Shown here in pieces: positions 36,329 to 45,012 of a stretch of DNA of 64,000 bases; the stretch's first letter is position 1; each line of letters opens with the position of its first letter. This stretch comes from Myxococcales bacterium (lineage in GTDB: Bacteria > Myxococcota > Myxococcia > Myxococcales > Myxococcaceae). Both the position numbers and the translations under genes were made by a program. Below the pieces are notes generated by a model. It saw nothing but the letters and a program-made list of their open reading frames with translations. It had not been told where the DNA came from and ran no database searches. The stretch spans positions 48,039 to 112,038 of the forward strand of contig JACPVI010000074.1 in NCBI GenBank assembly GCA_016191815.1. Reading direction: 5' to 3'.

Positions 36329-37657
36329 ATGAATCCGTCTTCCTTGCGTGAGCTGGGGTTGGACCTCCTCGAGGAGGGGCAGCACGAGCGCGCCCTGTCG
36401 GTGCTCTCCGAGGCGGTGCGGCGGCAGCCGGCGGACCACCGCTCCCGCATGCTGGCGGCGCGGTGCTTCGAGCGGCTGGGGGAGAAGGAGCGGGCGGTCA
36501 CCGTGCTTCACGCCTGCGCCGAGGGGCTGCTCAAGCGCGACTACCTGCTCTCCGCGATCGCCGCCTGCAAGCTGGCCTTGAACCAGAGCCCCGCCGAGCG
36601 GCGGCTCCGGGACACCCTGGGCAGAATCCACGCCCGAGCCGTGCGGGCGGCCCCGGGCAGGGCCAGGGTGCCCCCTCCCTTGCCCCCCGAGTCGCTCTAC
36701 GAGGGCAAAGTGGAGCAAGATCTCATGACGCTGCAGGGGAGCGAGCTGTCGGGCAAGGCCCTGGAGGTGCTCGCTGCCCCTGACCCCGGAGGCGCCGCCG
36801 ACCCGAACGCGCGCCCACCGCTACCCTTGTTCGCGGACCTCGAGCGCGACGCCTTCATCGACCTGGTGGGCCTGATGGGCTACCGACAGCTCAAGGCCGA
36901 CCAGGTGGTCTCCGAGGAGAAGCAGGGAGGCGAGTCGATCTTCGTGGTGGTGGCGGGCAAGGCGGAGGTGACCCGGTTCGGCGAGGGTGGGCAGCGGAAG
37001 ACCTTGGGCTTTTTGGGCGGGGGATCGATCTTCGGGGAGCTGTCCTTGCTCACCGGGGCGCCGCCCACCGCCACCGTCACCACCTCGGTGGAGACCGAGC
37101 TGTTCGAGGTCCGCCGCGAGCATCTGAACCAGCTCGCCAAGCAACACGCCTCGGTGATGCCCACCTTGGCCGAGTTCGCCCAGCAGCGGATGGCGAAAAA
37201 CCTCATGACCACCTCGCCGCTCTTCCAGCAGATCCCCGAGCGGGACCGGGCAGAGCTGCTCCGGCGGTTCGCCTTCCGGGCGCTCCAGCCCAACGAGAAG
37301 GCGCTGATCGAGGGAGAGCACTCTCCCGGCCTGTTCCTGGTCTTGGCCGGGGAGCTGGTGGTGCAGAAGGAGGATCCGGCGGGCGGCTTCGTCTCGCTGG
37401 GGATCCTCCACGAGGGAGACATCGCCGGCGAGATCTCGCTGCTCACCGGCCTGAGGGCCACCGCCACGGTGGTGGCGACCCGGAAGACGGCCACCGCTTT
37501 CCTCGAGCGGGGCGCCTTCGCCGATCTGGTGAAGACTTTCCCCAACACCAAGGCCTACCTGGAGGGGCTCTCCGAGCGGAGGCTCAAGCAGATCGGCGAG
37601 GCCCTGAGGCCGGCGGAGATCATCGACGCCGACGAGCTGGTGGTCGAGGCGAGCTAG
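36329..37657 (+). CDS. TPR protein with two cyclic-nucleotide-binding-like domains
   Basis: A 442-residue cytoplasmic protein. Residues 1-95 form TPR-like helices (GLDLLEEGQHERALSVLSEA and RCFERLGEKERAVTVLHACA). Two cNMP-binding folds follow (about residues 170-290 and 300-420) with GESIFVVVAGKAEVTRF then SIFGELSLLTGAPPTATVTT, and SPGLFLVLAGELVV then IAGEISLLTGLRATATVVAT. The Gly-Glu is kept in both, but the phosphate-binding Arg is missing from its usual place, so cyclic nucleotide binding is doubtful. A TCTATAAG sequence at 36294-36301 may be a -10 element. The next gene starts in the base after the stop. Confidence 0.88.
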   Translation: MNPSSLRELGLDLLEEGQHERALSVLSEAVRRQPADHRSRMLAARCFERLGEKERAVTVLHACAEGLLKRDYLLSAIAACKLALNQSPAERRLRDTLGRIHARAVRAAPGRARVPPPLPPESLYEGKVEQDLMTLQGSELSGKALEVLAAPDPGGAADPNARPPLPLFADLERDAFIDLVGLMGYRQLKADQVVSEEKQGGESIFVVVAGKAEVTRFGEGGQRKTLGFLGGGSIFGELSLLTGAPPTATVTTSVETELFEVRREHLNQLAKQHASVMPTLAEFAQQRMAKNLMTTSPLFQQIPERDRAELLRRFAFRALQPNEKALIEGEHSPGLFLVLAGELVVQKEDPAGGFVSLGILHEGDIAGEISLLTGLRATATVVATRKTATAFLERGAFADLVKTFPNTKAYLEGLSERRLKQIGEALRPAEIIDADELVVEAS

Positions 37658-38137
37658 GTGAGGCTGCCCAGTGCGCGCTGGCTCGGGCTGTTGCTGGCGC
37701 TGCTCGCGGCGGCGCTGGTGCTCGCGCTTTGGCCGAGGCAGGAGAGCCCCAGGCAGCTCATCGAGCGGAAGGTGCTCCGGATGGCGCGGGCGGCCCAGGA
37801 GAAGGACCTGGGCTACGTGATGGAGCAGGTGTCGGATCGCTTCCGCGGCCCGGAGGGCGCCTCGAAGCAGGAGCTCAAGCAGCTCTTGGCCGGGGAGCTT
37901 TTCCGGGGGACCTGGGTGCGGGTCTTCACCACCGACCTGGACGTGAAGCTCGCCTCGGCGGACGCGGCGGAGGTGTCGGCGAAGTTCATCTTCGCCCGCT
38001 CGGAGGCGGAGCGGCTGGAGGATTTGGCGAAGGAGAGCGTGGTCTCCTCGTACGAGGTGCAGACCAGGGCGGAGAAGGAAGCCGACGGCGAGTGGCGCTT
38101 CGTCTCAGCGAGCTACCGCCAGGCGGACCCGTTCTGA
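37658..38137 (+). CDS. Membrane-anchored NTF2-like protein
   Basis: A 159-residue protein starting at a GTG immediately after the preceding stop. Residues 8-27 form a signal anchor (WLGLLLALLAAALVLALWP). The rest looks like an NTF2/SnoaL-type alpha+beta fold (ERKVLRMARAAQEKDLGYVM, then EWRFVSASYRQADPF as the final strand). No catalytic residues are evident. A similar fold is predicted for the lipoprotein at 41160. Third gene of the FHA/cyclic-nucleotide operon; an extracytoplasmic binding role is a guess. Confidence 0.75.
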   Translation: MRLPSARWLGLLLALLAAALVLALWPRQESPRQLIERKVLRMARAAQEKDLGYVMEQVSDRFRGPEGASKQELKQLLAGELFRGTWVRVFTTDLDVKLASADAAEVSAKFIFARSEAERLEDLAKESVVSSYEVQTRAEKEADGEWRFVSASYRQADPF

Positions 38138-38159
38138 AACCCGTCCCCCTTGCATCAAC

Positions 38160-38405
38160 TCAGTCGCGCAATCTCGCCTCCGCCCACTGGGCGAAGGTGT
38201 CGAGGTCGTCTACCTCGCGCAGCGAGGCGTGCACCTTGTCGAAGTCGATCACCGGGTAGAAGTGCGCGACGATGCTGCGCAAGTCAGCCACCGCCTGCTG
38301 GAGGACTCGCAAGCGCCTCCGGAAATCCAGCCGGTCGAGCGGGCTCACTCTCGGCGCCAACCCGAGCGCACGCCCCACCGCCGCCAGCCTACCGGCCACA
38401 GACAA
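38160..38405 (-). CDS. Small hypothetical helical protein
   Basis: An 81-residue frame from a TTG at 38405 (GTG at 38399 also possible). It ends RSIVAHFYPVIDFDKVHASL then REVDDLDTFAQWAEARLRD and has a helical, charged composition. The frame is open right up to the stop of the upstream TPR gene at 38493 (reading AEPLIADLDSRREAGGPPLS before the start), so a longer form is possible. No family identified with confidence; there is a faint likeness to HEPN-type helical proteins. Confidence 0.5.
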   Translation of the reverse strand: MSVAGRLAAVGRALGLAPRVSPLDRLDFRRRLRVLQQAVADLRSIVAHFYPVIDFDKVHASLREVDDLDTFAQWAEARLRD

Positions 38406-38492
38406 AGGCGGCCCGCCGGCTTCGCGTCTTGAGTCAAGGTCCGCGATCAGCGGCTCGGCCGTGGGCTGGCCTCGCTTCGCCGCTGGCCAGCA

Positions 38493-40085
38493 CTACTGGA
38501 TGATCGGCTTCGCCTCTTGCATCCACAGCTTGGCCATCGGCTTCTGGCCGGCGGCGATCAGGCGTTTGTTGACGTCCTCGAGGATGCCGTTCAGCCGCTC
38601 GCGGGGCGCCTGCTGCAGCTTCATCTTCGCCAGGGCGAAGGCGAAGCTCTGGCAGCCCGGCGCGAATTCCTTCTTGGCGAACAGCACGTCGCCCAGCGCG
38701 ACGTAGGCCTCGGCGATCGCGCCCGAGCCGTCCGGCGGGGTGATGTCGACCAGCGCCTCGGCCGCCTTGTCGTAATCCTTCCTCGCCAGGTAGATGGTGG
38801 CCTTGGCGTAATGGGCTCTGACCAGATTTACGCTCTCGGCGGCGATGGCCTTGTCGTAGGCGACCATCGCCTCGTCCAGCTTGCCGGTGGCCTTCAGCAC
38901 CTCGCCGCGGGTCAGCCAGTAGCGGTCGTCGCGGTCCAGCGCAGCCACCATCTTCCCGTCGGGGCCGGGGGCCTGCACTCCCTTGAAGGTCGCCTGGTAG
39001 GCGTCGAGCAGCCCCATCGCCGCCTCGTTGTTCCCCGCCGCCTGGAGCAGGTTGGCGCCCTCGAAGTGGATGAACGCCGACACCTTGCGCTTGGCGAGCG
39101 CCGCCTTGAACGCCTCCGCCGCGCCGGAGTCCTTCCTCAGGCCGAGAGACCTCGCCTTCGCGAGCAGGGCCGGGTGCTCGTCGGGGTTGAGCGCCAGCGC
39201 CTCATCCGCGAAGCGGACGGCGTCATCGTAGCGAGCCTCGAAGTTCGCCAGCTCGGCCTTGGCCGAGAGCGCCCGCGCCCTGAGGCCTGGGGTCAGCTCG
39301 CCGTCCCGGCCCAAGACCTCGGTGAGGGTATCGGTGGCGTCCTTCACCCGGTCCTTCCGGTACAGCCGGGCCATCGCCACGTCGAGCCGGGCCTGCAAAT
39401 GGTCGGGGTTGGCGGAGGTCGCCTTGGAAAGAATGTCCAGCGCCGGCAAGAGCTGGCCGTCGTCCAGCAGCGCCTCGCCGTAGGCGGTGGCGAAGCGCGG
39501 ATCCTTCCACGCCTTGTCCATCGCGTGGGCGAAGCCCTGCTTGGCGAGGTTCATGTTGCCTTGCTCGAAGTTCGCCTTCGCGTTGGCCAGCCAAAGCCTT
39601 GGGCTGTTGGCGCCCTTCTTGCGAAGCTCCTCGATCAATTTCTCCGCGTCCTTGTGCTTGCCCTCGGCGACCAGGTGTAGGGCCCGAGTGCCGTACCGCT
39701 CGTCGGACCTGGACTCGGCGGCCTCGGCGCGCTGGAGGAAGTCTTTGGCCTTGGCCTCGGCTCCTGGAACCTTGTGCACCAGCCAGAGCTGGGTGTGGAT
39801 GTCGGCGGCCAGCGCCAGGCCATCGGGGGCGGCGGAGTCGACCTTGAACACCTCGTCCACCTCGGCCAGCGCCTTCTGCAAGTCCTTGGGGTTTCCCCGC
39901 ATGGCGTAGGTGCGGGCTTCCTTGAGGTGCTTGGCGATCAGCTCGCGCTTGGCGCCGCGCTGGTAGATGAAGTACACGGCCCCCGCGAGGATGACCGCGA
40001 CCAGTGCGATCTGCACCAGCGCCGAGCCGAAGCTCTCGCGCTTTTTCCAGTCGCCCCTTACCTTCGCGTTGTCCGCCGCTGACAT
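38493..40085 (-). CDS. Membrane-anchored TPR protein
   Basis: A 530-residue protein. A short cytoplasmic start (MSAADNAKVRGDWKKRESFG) leads to one membrane helix (ALVQIALVAVILAGAVYFIY, about residues 21-41), then about ten TPR-like helical pairs (for example ATAYGEALLDDGQLLPALDI and AMVAYDKAIAAESVNLVRAH). TPR arrays scaffold protein complexes; this one probably works on the periplasmic side. The ATG at 40085 is favoured over an upstream frame extension since the sigma-70 promoter ends there. Divergent from the ThrB-like gene. Confidence 0.85.
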   Translation of the reverse strand: MSAADNAKVRGDWKKRESFGSALVQIALVAVILAGAVYFIYQRGAKRELIAKHLKEARTYAMRGNPKDLQKALAEVDEVFKVDSAAPDGLALAADIHTQLWLVHKVPGAEAKAKDFLQRAEAAESRSDERYGTRALHLVAEGKHKDAEKLIEELRKKGANSPRLWLANAKANFEQGNMNLAKQGFAHAMDKAWKDPRFATAYGEALLDDGQLLPALDILSKATSANPDHLQARLDVAMARLYRKDRVKDATDTLTEVLGRDGELTPGLRARALSAKAELANFEARYDDAVRFADEALALNPDEHPALLAKARSLGLRKDSGAAEAFKAALAKRKVSAFIHFEGANLLQAAGNNEAAMGLLDAYQATFKGVQAPGPDGKMVAALDRDDRYWLTRGEVLKATGKLDEAMVAYDKAIAAESVNLVRAHYAKATIYLARKDYDKAAEALVDITPPDGSGAIAEAYVALGDVLFAKKEFAPGCQSFAFALAKMKLQQAPRERLNGILEDVNKRLIAAGQKPMAKLWMQEAKPIIQ

Positions 40086-40110
40086 GAGGACCCCCGGGGA
40101 GGGCCCGAGC

Positions 40111-40139
40111 GTATAACGTCGCGTCTCCGCCCCTGTCAA
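40111..40139 (-). promoter_or_regulatory. Sigma-70 promoter of the TPR gene
   Basis: On the minus strand TTGACA (40139-40134) and TTATAC (40116-40111) are separated by exactly 17 bases, close to consensus. Transcription would begin near 40104, about 20 bases before the ATG at 40085. Confidence 0.65.
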
Positions 40140-40183
40140 CGAACGCGTAGGCCGCCGCTCTCCCGCTTGGTCTCGAGGTCTCC

Positions 40184-41152
40184 TTGGCCGTCTATACCAA
40201 CCTCACCGGCGCCGACCTGGAAAGGGCGGCGCGAGCCTTCGGGCTTGGGAGGGTGATCTCCCACCGGTTCGTGCCGGAGGGCTCGATCAACACCAACGTT
40301 CGGCTGGATACGGAGTCCGGCCGCTTTTTCCTCAGGCACACCACGGTGAGGACGGCGGAGGACCTCTTCTTCGAGGCGGCGGTGCTCGAGCACCTCTCAG
40401 CGGCGCGTTTTCCCTCGCCGACGCTCGTGCGCGCCCATGAAGAGCCTTTCCTCCCGCTCGCCGGCGGGAGGGTGAGCGTCTTCCACTACCTGGTGGGCGA
40501 GGAGCTGTCGCGCCCCAAGCTCACCCCTGAGCACCTGGAGCGGCTCGGCCAGGAGCTGGCGAAGATGCACCTCGCCCTGAACTCCTTCCTCCCGGACCGA
40601 CCGAACCCCTACGGCCCGACGGTGGTGAGGGGGTGGCTCGCGGAGCTGGAGCGGCGTCCCGAGCCGGAGCTTTCCGGGGTGGGGGCGGTTCTTCGCTCGG
40701 CGCTCGAGCGCTCGCAGGCCGGCGAGGGGCTGCTGCCCCGCGGGATCATCCACGCCGACCTGTTCATGGACAACGTGAAGTGGGTGGGAGACCGGGTGTC
40801 GGCGTTCTTCGACTTCGAGATGGTCTGCCGCGACGTGCTGAGCCTCGATCTGGCGATCACCCTGAACGCCTGGTGCTTCGAGGGCGAGTACCAGGAGCCG
40901 CTGTGCCGGGCCCTGGTGCGAGGCTACCAGCTCGAGCGGAGGCTAGAGCCGATCGAGCGCGAGCGGCTCTTCCACCAGGCGCTGTTCGGGGCGCTGCGCT
41001 TCACCGCCTCCCGCATCCGGGACTTCCACCTCTCCACGCTCCCGCCCGAGCGGCTGGCGCGGAAGGATTTCCGGACCTACCTGGCGCGGGTGCGCGCGCT
41101 CTCGGCGATGGGCCCCGAGGGTTTCCGGGCGAGCTGCGGGTTGGGGCGCTAG
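40184..41152 (+). CDS. thrB: ThrB-like homoserine kinase (APH fold)
   Basis: A 322-residue kinase of the choline/aminoglycoside phosphotransferase fold. MAVYTNLTGADLERAARAFG and VPEGSINTNVRLDTESGRFF match the start of type II homoserine kinase; the catalytic loop is GIIHADLFMDNVKWVGDRVS with the following FFDFEMVCRDVLSLDLAITL (metal-binding Asp) and NAWCFEGEYQEPLCRALVRG, both typical of ThrB. The enzyme would phosphorylate L-homoserine in threonine synthesis. The start is a TTG with GAGG 7 bases upstream. No other threonine gene is nearby, so a related substrate is possible. Confidence 0.82.
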   Translation: MAVYTNLTGADLERAARAFGLGRVISHRFVPEGSINTNVRLDTESGRFFLRHTTVRTAEDLFFEAAVLEHLSAARFPSPTLVRAHEEPFLPLAGGRVSVFHYLVGEELSRPKLTPEHLERLGQELAKMHLALNSFLPDRPNPYGPTVVRGWLAELERRPEPELSGVGAVLRSALERSQAGEGLLPRGIIHADLFMDNVKWVGDRVSAFFDFEMVCRDVLSLDLAITLNAWCFEGEYQEPLCRALVRGYQLERRLEPIERERLFHQALFGALRFTASRIRDFHLSTLPPERLARKDFRTYLARVRALSAMGPEGFRASCGLGR

Positions 41153-41159
41153 CGACGGC

Positions 41160-41648
41160 TCAGATGCCCGAGGTGATCTTCCACTCGCCGCCGACGCGCT
41201 TGAACCACATCTCCTTGATCTCCTCGTCGGTCTTCGGGCGGGCGGAGAAGGTCGGCATCCGGTAGCTGGAGGTGTAGGTATAGACGGCCCGCGCGGTGTT
41301 CTCGGCGCGGCTTATCTCGATCTTCCGCACCGACATGTCGAGCCGCACCTCGTCGAGCTTGGCCATGTCCTGCGGGAGGCGCTCGCGAATCGATTGGTAA
41401 TCGAGGTCGTCCTCGGGGCTGGGAGTACCCACGTCGTCCTTGAAGCTGTCCGCCAGGAGGTTGATCACCTTCTGGGCGTCGCGCTCCTCGACCGCCTCGC
41501 GGAAGCGCTTCATCACCTCGAGGATCGCGCGGTTCTCGTCGTTGTCCTCGATCTGCGTGCCGGGGATGTGCCGGACCGCGCACCCCGAGGCGAGGGTGAT
41601 GAGCGCGGCGGCGAGAAGGGTGCGGCCACTGAAGGTCGTCTGGTCCAT
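41160..41648 (-). CDS. NTF2-like lipoprotein
   Basis: A 162-residue lipoprotein. MDQTTFSGRTLLAAALITLA then SGC is a signal peptide with a lipobox (lipidated Cys at residue 23). The mature part starts with a helix (NRAILEVMKRFREAVEERDA) and ends in strands (TARAVYTYTSSYRMPTF, KEMWFKRVGGEWKITSGI), fitting an NTF2/DUF4440-like fold. The residue after Cys is Ala, so outer-membrane sorting is likely. A TTGACA (41687-41682 on the minus strand) with a weak TAAACG 16 bases on precedes the gene. Convergent with thrB. Confidence 0.78.
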   Translation of the reverse strand: MDQTTFSGRTLLAAALITLASGCAVRHIPGTQIEDNDENRAILEVMKRFREAVEERDAQKVINLLADSFKDDVGTPSPEDDLDYQSIRERLPQDMAKLDEVRLDMSVRKIEISRAENTARAVYTYTSSYRMPTFSARPKTDEEIKEMWFKRVGGEWKITSGI

Positions 41649-41703
41649 AGGCGATCGAGCGTTTACCCCCAACCTCGCCGCTGTCAAAACATTCCGCCCG
41701 CCC

Positions 41704-42234
41704 TCAGGCCCGCATCACCTCGGAGATGAACCGGTTGAGCACCGGCACCTCGTTCTCCAGGATCTTCAGCCCCTCGTGCTGGATGATCTTCTCGCCGATG
41801 AAGGCCAGCGGCTTGAGCAGGAACGGCAGCTTGAGGGTGATCTCCCCCTCCATGGTCCGCTCGGTCTGCCCTCCGCCCGCGTCGCGAAGCCTCAGGGTGC
41901 CGGTGTTGACCAGCAAGCTGCTGATCTTCGAGGAGGTGGGCACGTTCGAGAAGGTCAGCTCCTTGCGATGCTTGTCGTAGCTGGAGGTCTCGACGAAGCC
42001 GAACCACTCCGCGGGGACCTCCTTCGGGCCGATCGAGCGGATGACCGGGCGGGGGAGGTAGCGCACCCTCCGCCGCACGGTGGCGCCGTCGTCCTGCTTC
42101 TCGAGCAGCTTCACGTCCAAGAGCACCCCGTGGTGCTCGAGCAAGTAGCCGAGATAGCGGTCGTCGAACATGGCTTTCTCGACCTCCTCGACCGACCCCT
42201 GGATTCGCTGGCGCTTCTCGAACTTCACGGCCAC
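41704..42234 (-). CDS. SRPBCC/DUF2505-like protein
   Basis: A 176-residue protein with the look of a START/SRPBCC lipid-binding fold: long N-terminal strand and helix (FEKRQRIQGSVEEVEKAMFD), central sheet (DGATVRRRVRYLPRPVIRSI, TGTLRLRDAGGGQTERTMEG) and a long C-terminal helix (LAFIGEKIIQHEGLKILENE). DUF2505 is the nearest family I can name, with moderate confidence. Ligand unknown. It lies 18 bases after the stop of the large membrane peptidase-like gene on the same strand. Confidence 0.7.
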   Translation of the reverse strand: MAVKFEKRQRIQGSVEEVEKAMFDDRYLGYLLEHHGVLLDVKLLEKQDDGATVRRRVRYLPRPVIRSIGPKEVPAEWFGFVETSSYDKHRKELTFSNVPTSSKISSLLVNTGTLRLRDAGGGQTERTMEGEITLKLPFLLKPLAFIGEKIIQHEGLKILENEVPVLNRFISEVMRA

Positions 42235-42252
42235 CTCCGGACAGCGGCGGGT

Positions 42253-44595
42253 CTACCTAAAAGGCCCCTCCGGTACCAGCGGTCCATTGAAGGAAGCCCC
42301 CTCGAAGTCGCAGCGCTCCACCCAGGAGCGCGCGGAGGCCTTGAAGGCCGCGCCCACCTCCGGCAGCCGGCCCACCGCGTCGCGCACCGCGCCGCAGTCG
42401 CCGGACAGGAAGGCGGTCTCCACCTCCAGCCTCTGCGCCTCGCGCCGGAGCGAGTCGGGCAACTCCCCCGAGAGCGCGGTGCGGAGGTAGCCCTGGGCCA
42501 CCTCCGGCGCGGAGGCGGAGATCCGCCGGCCGATGAGGTAGGCGGCGTACGGGTTCTTCGGGTCCGCCTCCTGAAGGAGGAGGAGCTTCACGTCGTCGTG
42601 ACCCGGCCGAAAGTATGCCCAGAGGAGCGCCCCCAGCCGGCCTTGCGCGAGCGCCGAGAGCTTCACCCGGGCGGTGCGCTCGAGGCCGCCGGCGGCGCCG
42701 AGCGAGAGCAGCCGCTCGAGGTGGGCCCGCGCCTCCTCGTTCCTCCCGGCATCGTGGGCGGCGTCGGCCTGGGCCATTGCCACCTCTGCCGAGAGGGCCG
42801 GCTGCTCGCGGGTGCGGTCCGCCAGCGAGGAGAGCACCCGCTCCGCCTCGTCGCGCTTGCCGGCTCGGGAGAGCGCGGCGGCCTCTCCGAGCGCAAACGA
42901 GGGTTCGTCCGGCTGTACCTCGGCGCAGCGCCTAAAGAGCGCGGCGGCGCGCTCGGGATCGGAGCTCGACAGCTCCGCCGCCTCCGCGGAGAGGTTCGCC
43001 ACCTCGCGCGCGCACGGCCGGCTGAACAGGCTGCCCTTGCGGAAGCGGGAGAAGGCCAGGTTCACCGCCGGCTCGTCCAAGGGCAGCTTCTCCAGGAAGG
43101 CTTCCCACTCGGTGGCGAGGTCCTCGAGCCTCCGCCCGTAGACGGTCGCGAAGTCCCCGTGCGCGTAGAGGGCGCGGAGCTTGTCGGGCCCGTAGGTGTC
43201 GGCGAGATGACGGAGGAAGGAGCCCGCCGCGGTGTACGCCCGCGCCGGCGCCGCCTGGTAGAAGCCGCGCGGGTCGAGCATCCCGCGGATGTCGGGCAGT
43301 AGCCCCTGGCGCCGCATGCCCGAGGACCACTCGTGCAGCGTCAGCTCGTCCACCGGGTCGTCCGCGGCGACCGCCATTCCCTCCACCACCCCGATGTTGG
43401 GCCAGGCGTAGAGGCGGGAGGTGATCCGGAAGGGGCCGCTCCCGAAGGGCGCCGCCATCACGTGGGCCAGCTCGTGCTTGAGCGTCCCGTGCGGGAAGGG
43501 GGCGTCGTTGAGGTGCAGCTCCAATAGCCACGGCTTGGCGTACTGGGTGCGGGAGGCCCCCACCAAGGCGCCCTTCTCCTGGGCGCTCCGGTAGAGGAAG
43601 ACGCGGATCTTCCCTTGCGGGGCCTGCCCGAAGAAGCGGCTGAGCTGCGCGTGGCGGAACTCGAGGTCGCGCTCCAGCCGCTCCACCTCTTCGCGAATCT
43701 TGCCGCGCGGGTAGTGGAGGGTGAAGTGCGCGGTTTCCCGCCGGCCGCCCAGCTTCTCGGCCACCTCCTCGTGAGAGGTGCGAAAGCCCAACGAGGGCCC
43801 GCGCTCCTCGATCGCCAGCACCGCGGCGCCCACCGCCGCGAGCAAGAGAAACGAGCCGGGCCGAAGGTGCGGCCTCCGAAGTAGGCCCTCCCTCATGTCC
43901 AAGAAGAGCGCCGCCCAGAGCCAGGCGAAGACCGCGAGGAGCAGCGTCTGCGCCCTGAACCACAGCAGGGCCGAGCTGACCGAGAGGGCCTCGTCGTACA
44001 AGGGCCCGGGCAGGTAACCGGCGAAGTGGTTGTAGGCGAAGACCTGCGGCCCGAAGGCGATGGGCCAGAAGGTCGCGGTGAGCGATAGAGCGACCAGCCC
44101 CGCGTAGAGCAAGCCGGCGAGGAGGGTGCGCCGCGCCGCGAAGCCGCAGAGCACACCGGCGGCAGAGGCGATCGCCGCCGAAGGGAGCGAGAGCGCCGGG
44201 AAGAAGCCCACCTGCGCGAACGGATCGCACTTGCTCGAGGTGAGCGCGTAGGTGACCGAAGTGGCGACCGGAGGCAGGAGGGCGAGGAAGTTCAGCACCA
44301 GCGCGGCCCCGGTTGCCGCCAGGGCGGCGCGGGCTGCGTTTTCGAAGCGGCGGGCGCGGGCGGGACGCGGATCTCTCCCCTGGATCATCCTCCGCTCGAG
44401 GCCCGCGGCGGCGACGCCCACCCCGCCGCCCCACAGCCCCACTCCCACGGCGAGCGCGCAGGACAGCTCGTAGCCGGGCAGGCCGAACAAAGGAGCGAAG
44501 GCGAGGGCGCTTCCTCCTCCGGCGATGGCGAGCACCGAAAGGACGACGCCGGGCCGGCGCAAGAGATGGAGTGCGCGGAGCAGGACTTGGCCCAT
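42253..44595 (-). CDS. Membrane protein with peptidase-MA-like and TPR domains
   Basis: A 780-residue protein. The first 280 residues hold about eight membrane helices (for example VVLSVLAIAGGGSALAFAPL and LLLAVFAWLWAALFLDM). Next is a soluble metallopeptidase-like domain with HGTLKHELAHVMAAPFG (HExxH, about residue 373) and IGVVEGMAVAADDPVDEL, the downstream Glu ligand of gluzincin-type peptidase MA. A C-terminal TPR-like region follows (about residues 560-760). Such proteins are mostly uncharacterised; the soluble part is probably periplasmic. Its start codon is 24 bases from the divergent PilZ gene. Confidence 0.82.
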   Translation of the reverse strand: MGQVLLRALHLLRRPGVVLSVLAIAGGGSALAFAPLFGLPGYELSCALAVGVGLWGGGVGVAAAGLERRMIQGRDPRPARARRFENAARAALAATGAALVLNFLALLPPVATSVTYALTSSKCDPFAQVGFFPALSLPSAAIASAAGVLCGFAARRTLLAGLLYAGLVALSLTATFWPIAFGPQVFAYNHFAGYLPGPLYDEALSVSSALLWFRAQTLLLAVFAWLWAALFLDMREGLLRRPHLRPGSFLLLAAVGAAVLAIEERGPSLGFRTSHEEVAEKLGGRRETAHFTLHYPRGKIREEVERLERDLEFRHAQLSRFFGQAPQGKIRVFLYRSAQEKGALVGASRTQYAKPWLLELHLNDAPFPHGTLKHELAHVMAAPFGSGPFRITSRLYAWPNIGVVEGMAVAADDPVDELTLHEWSSGMRRQGLLPDIRGMLDPRGFYQAAPARAYTAAGSFLRHLADTYGPDKLRALYAHGDFATVYGRRLEDLATEWEAFLEKLPLDEPAVNLAFSRFRKGSLFSRPCAREVANLSAEAAELSSSDPERAAALFRRCAEVQPDEPSFALGEAAALSRAGKRDEAERVLSSLADRTREQPALSAEVAMAQADAAHDAGRNEEARAHLERLLSLGAAGGLERTARVKLSALAQGRLGALLWAYFRPGHDDVKLLLLQEADPKNPYAAYLIGRRISASAPEVAQGYLRTALSGELPDSLRREAQRLEVETAFLSGDCGAVRDAVGRLPEVGAAFKASARSWVERCDFEGASFNGPLVPEGPFR

Positions 44596-44604
44596 GTCGT
44601 CCCC

Positions 44605-44610
44605 TATAAT
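44605..44610 (+). promoter_or_regulatory. Consensus -10 element (TATAAT) of the PilZ gene
   Basis: A perfect TATAAT lies only nine bases ahead of the PilZ ATG at 44620. Transcription would start about 2-4 bases before the ATG, giving a nearly leaderless mRNA; no ribosome site fits in the space. No good -35 is visible. The element falls in the 24-base gap between divergent genes. Confidence 0.45.
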
Positions 44611-44619
44611 CGCCGCCTC

Positions 44620-45012
44620 ATGCCTGACCAGAAAACGGGCGCCGAGCTTCGCCAGTTCCCCCGCGCGCCGATAGAGCTCAAGGTCGACTACAAGAAGATG
44701 AACTCGTTCTTCGCCGACTATACGAAGAACATCTCCAAGGGCGGCACTTTCATCAAGACCAAGAAGCCCTTGCCGATCGGCACCCGGTTTCTCTTCAAGC
44801 TCACCGTGCCCAGCCGGGAGCAGCCCTTCGAGCTGTTGGGCGAGGTGGTGTGGTCCAAGCCCGAGGGAGACGAGCCGGGCATGGGAATCCGCTTCATCTA
44901 CTCCGACGAGCGGCAGCGCGGGCAGTTCGAGGGCGTGGTGGAGCAGCTGATGGCCGACAGCCTGGGCCCGGAGCTGACGGGCAAGCTGCTCAACAAGGCA
45001 GTGAAGGGCTGA
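44620..45012 (+). CDS. PilZ-domain c-di-GMP-binding protein
   Basis: A 130-residue single-domain PilZ protein of the myxobacterial type (TIGR02266-like). Both c-di-GMP motifs are present: RxxxR as RQFPR at residues 11-15 and NxSxxG as NISKGG at residues 37-42, so ligand binding is likely. GTRFLFKLTVPSREQPFELL and GEVVWSKPEGDEPGMGIRFI complete the beta-barrel. In Myxococcus small PilZ proteins act in motility and signalling. Its stop overlaps the ATG of the next gene, a DUF192 lipoprotein. Confidence 0.93.
   Translation: MPDQKTGAELRQFPRAPIELKVDYKKMNSFFADYTKNISKGGTFIKTKKPLPIGTRFLFKLTVPSREQPFELLGEVVWSKPEGDEPGMGIRFIYSDERQRGQFEGVVEQLMADSLGPELTGKLLNKAVKG

Noticed and set aside
40184..41152. Aminoglycoside phosphotransferase (resistance gene)
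   Set aside because: Same fold, but the MAVYTNLT start and NAWCFEGEYQEP segment fit ThrB-type homoserine kinase better.
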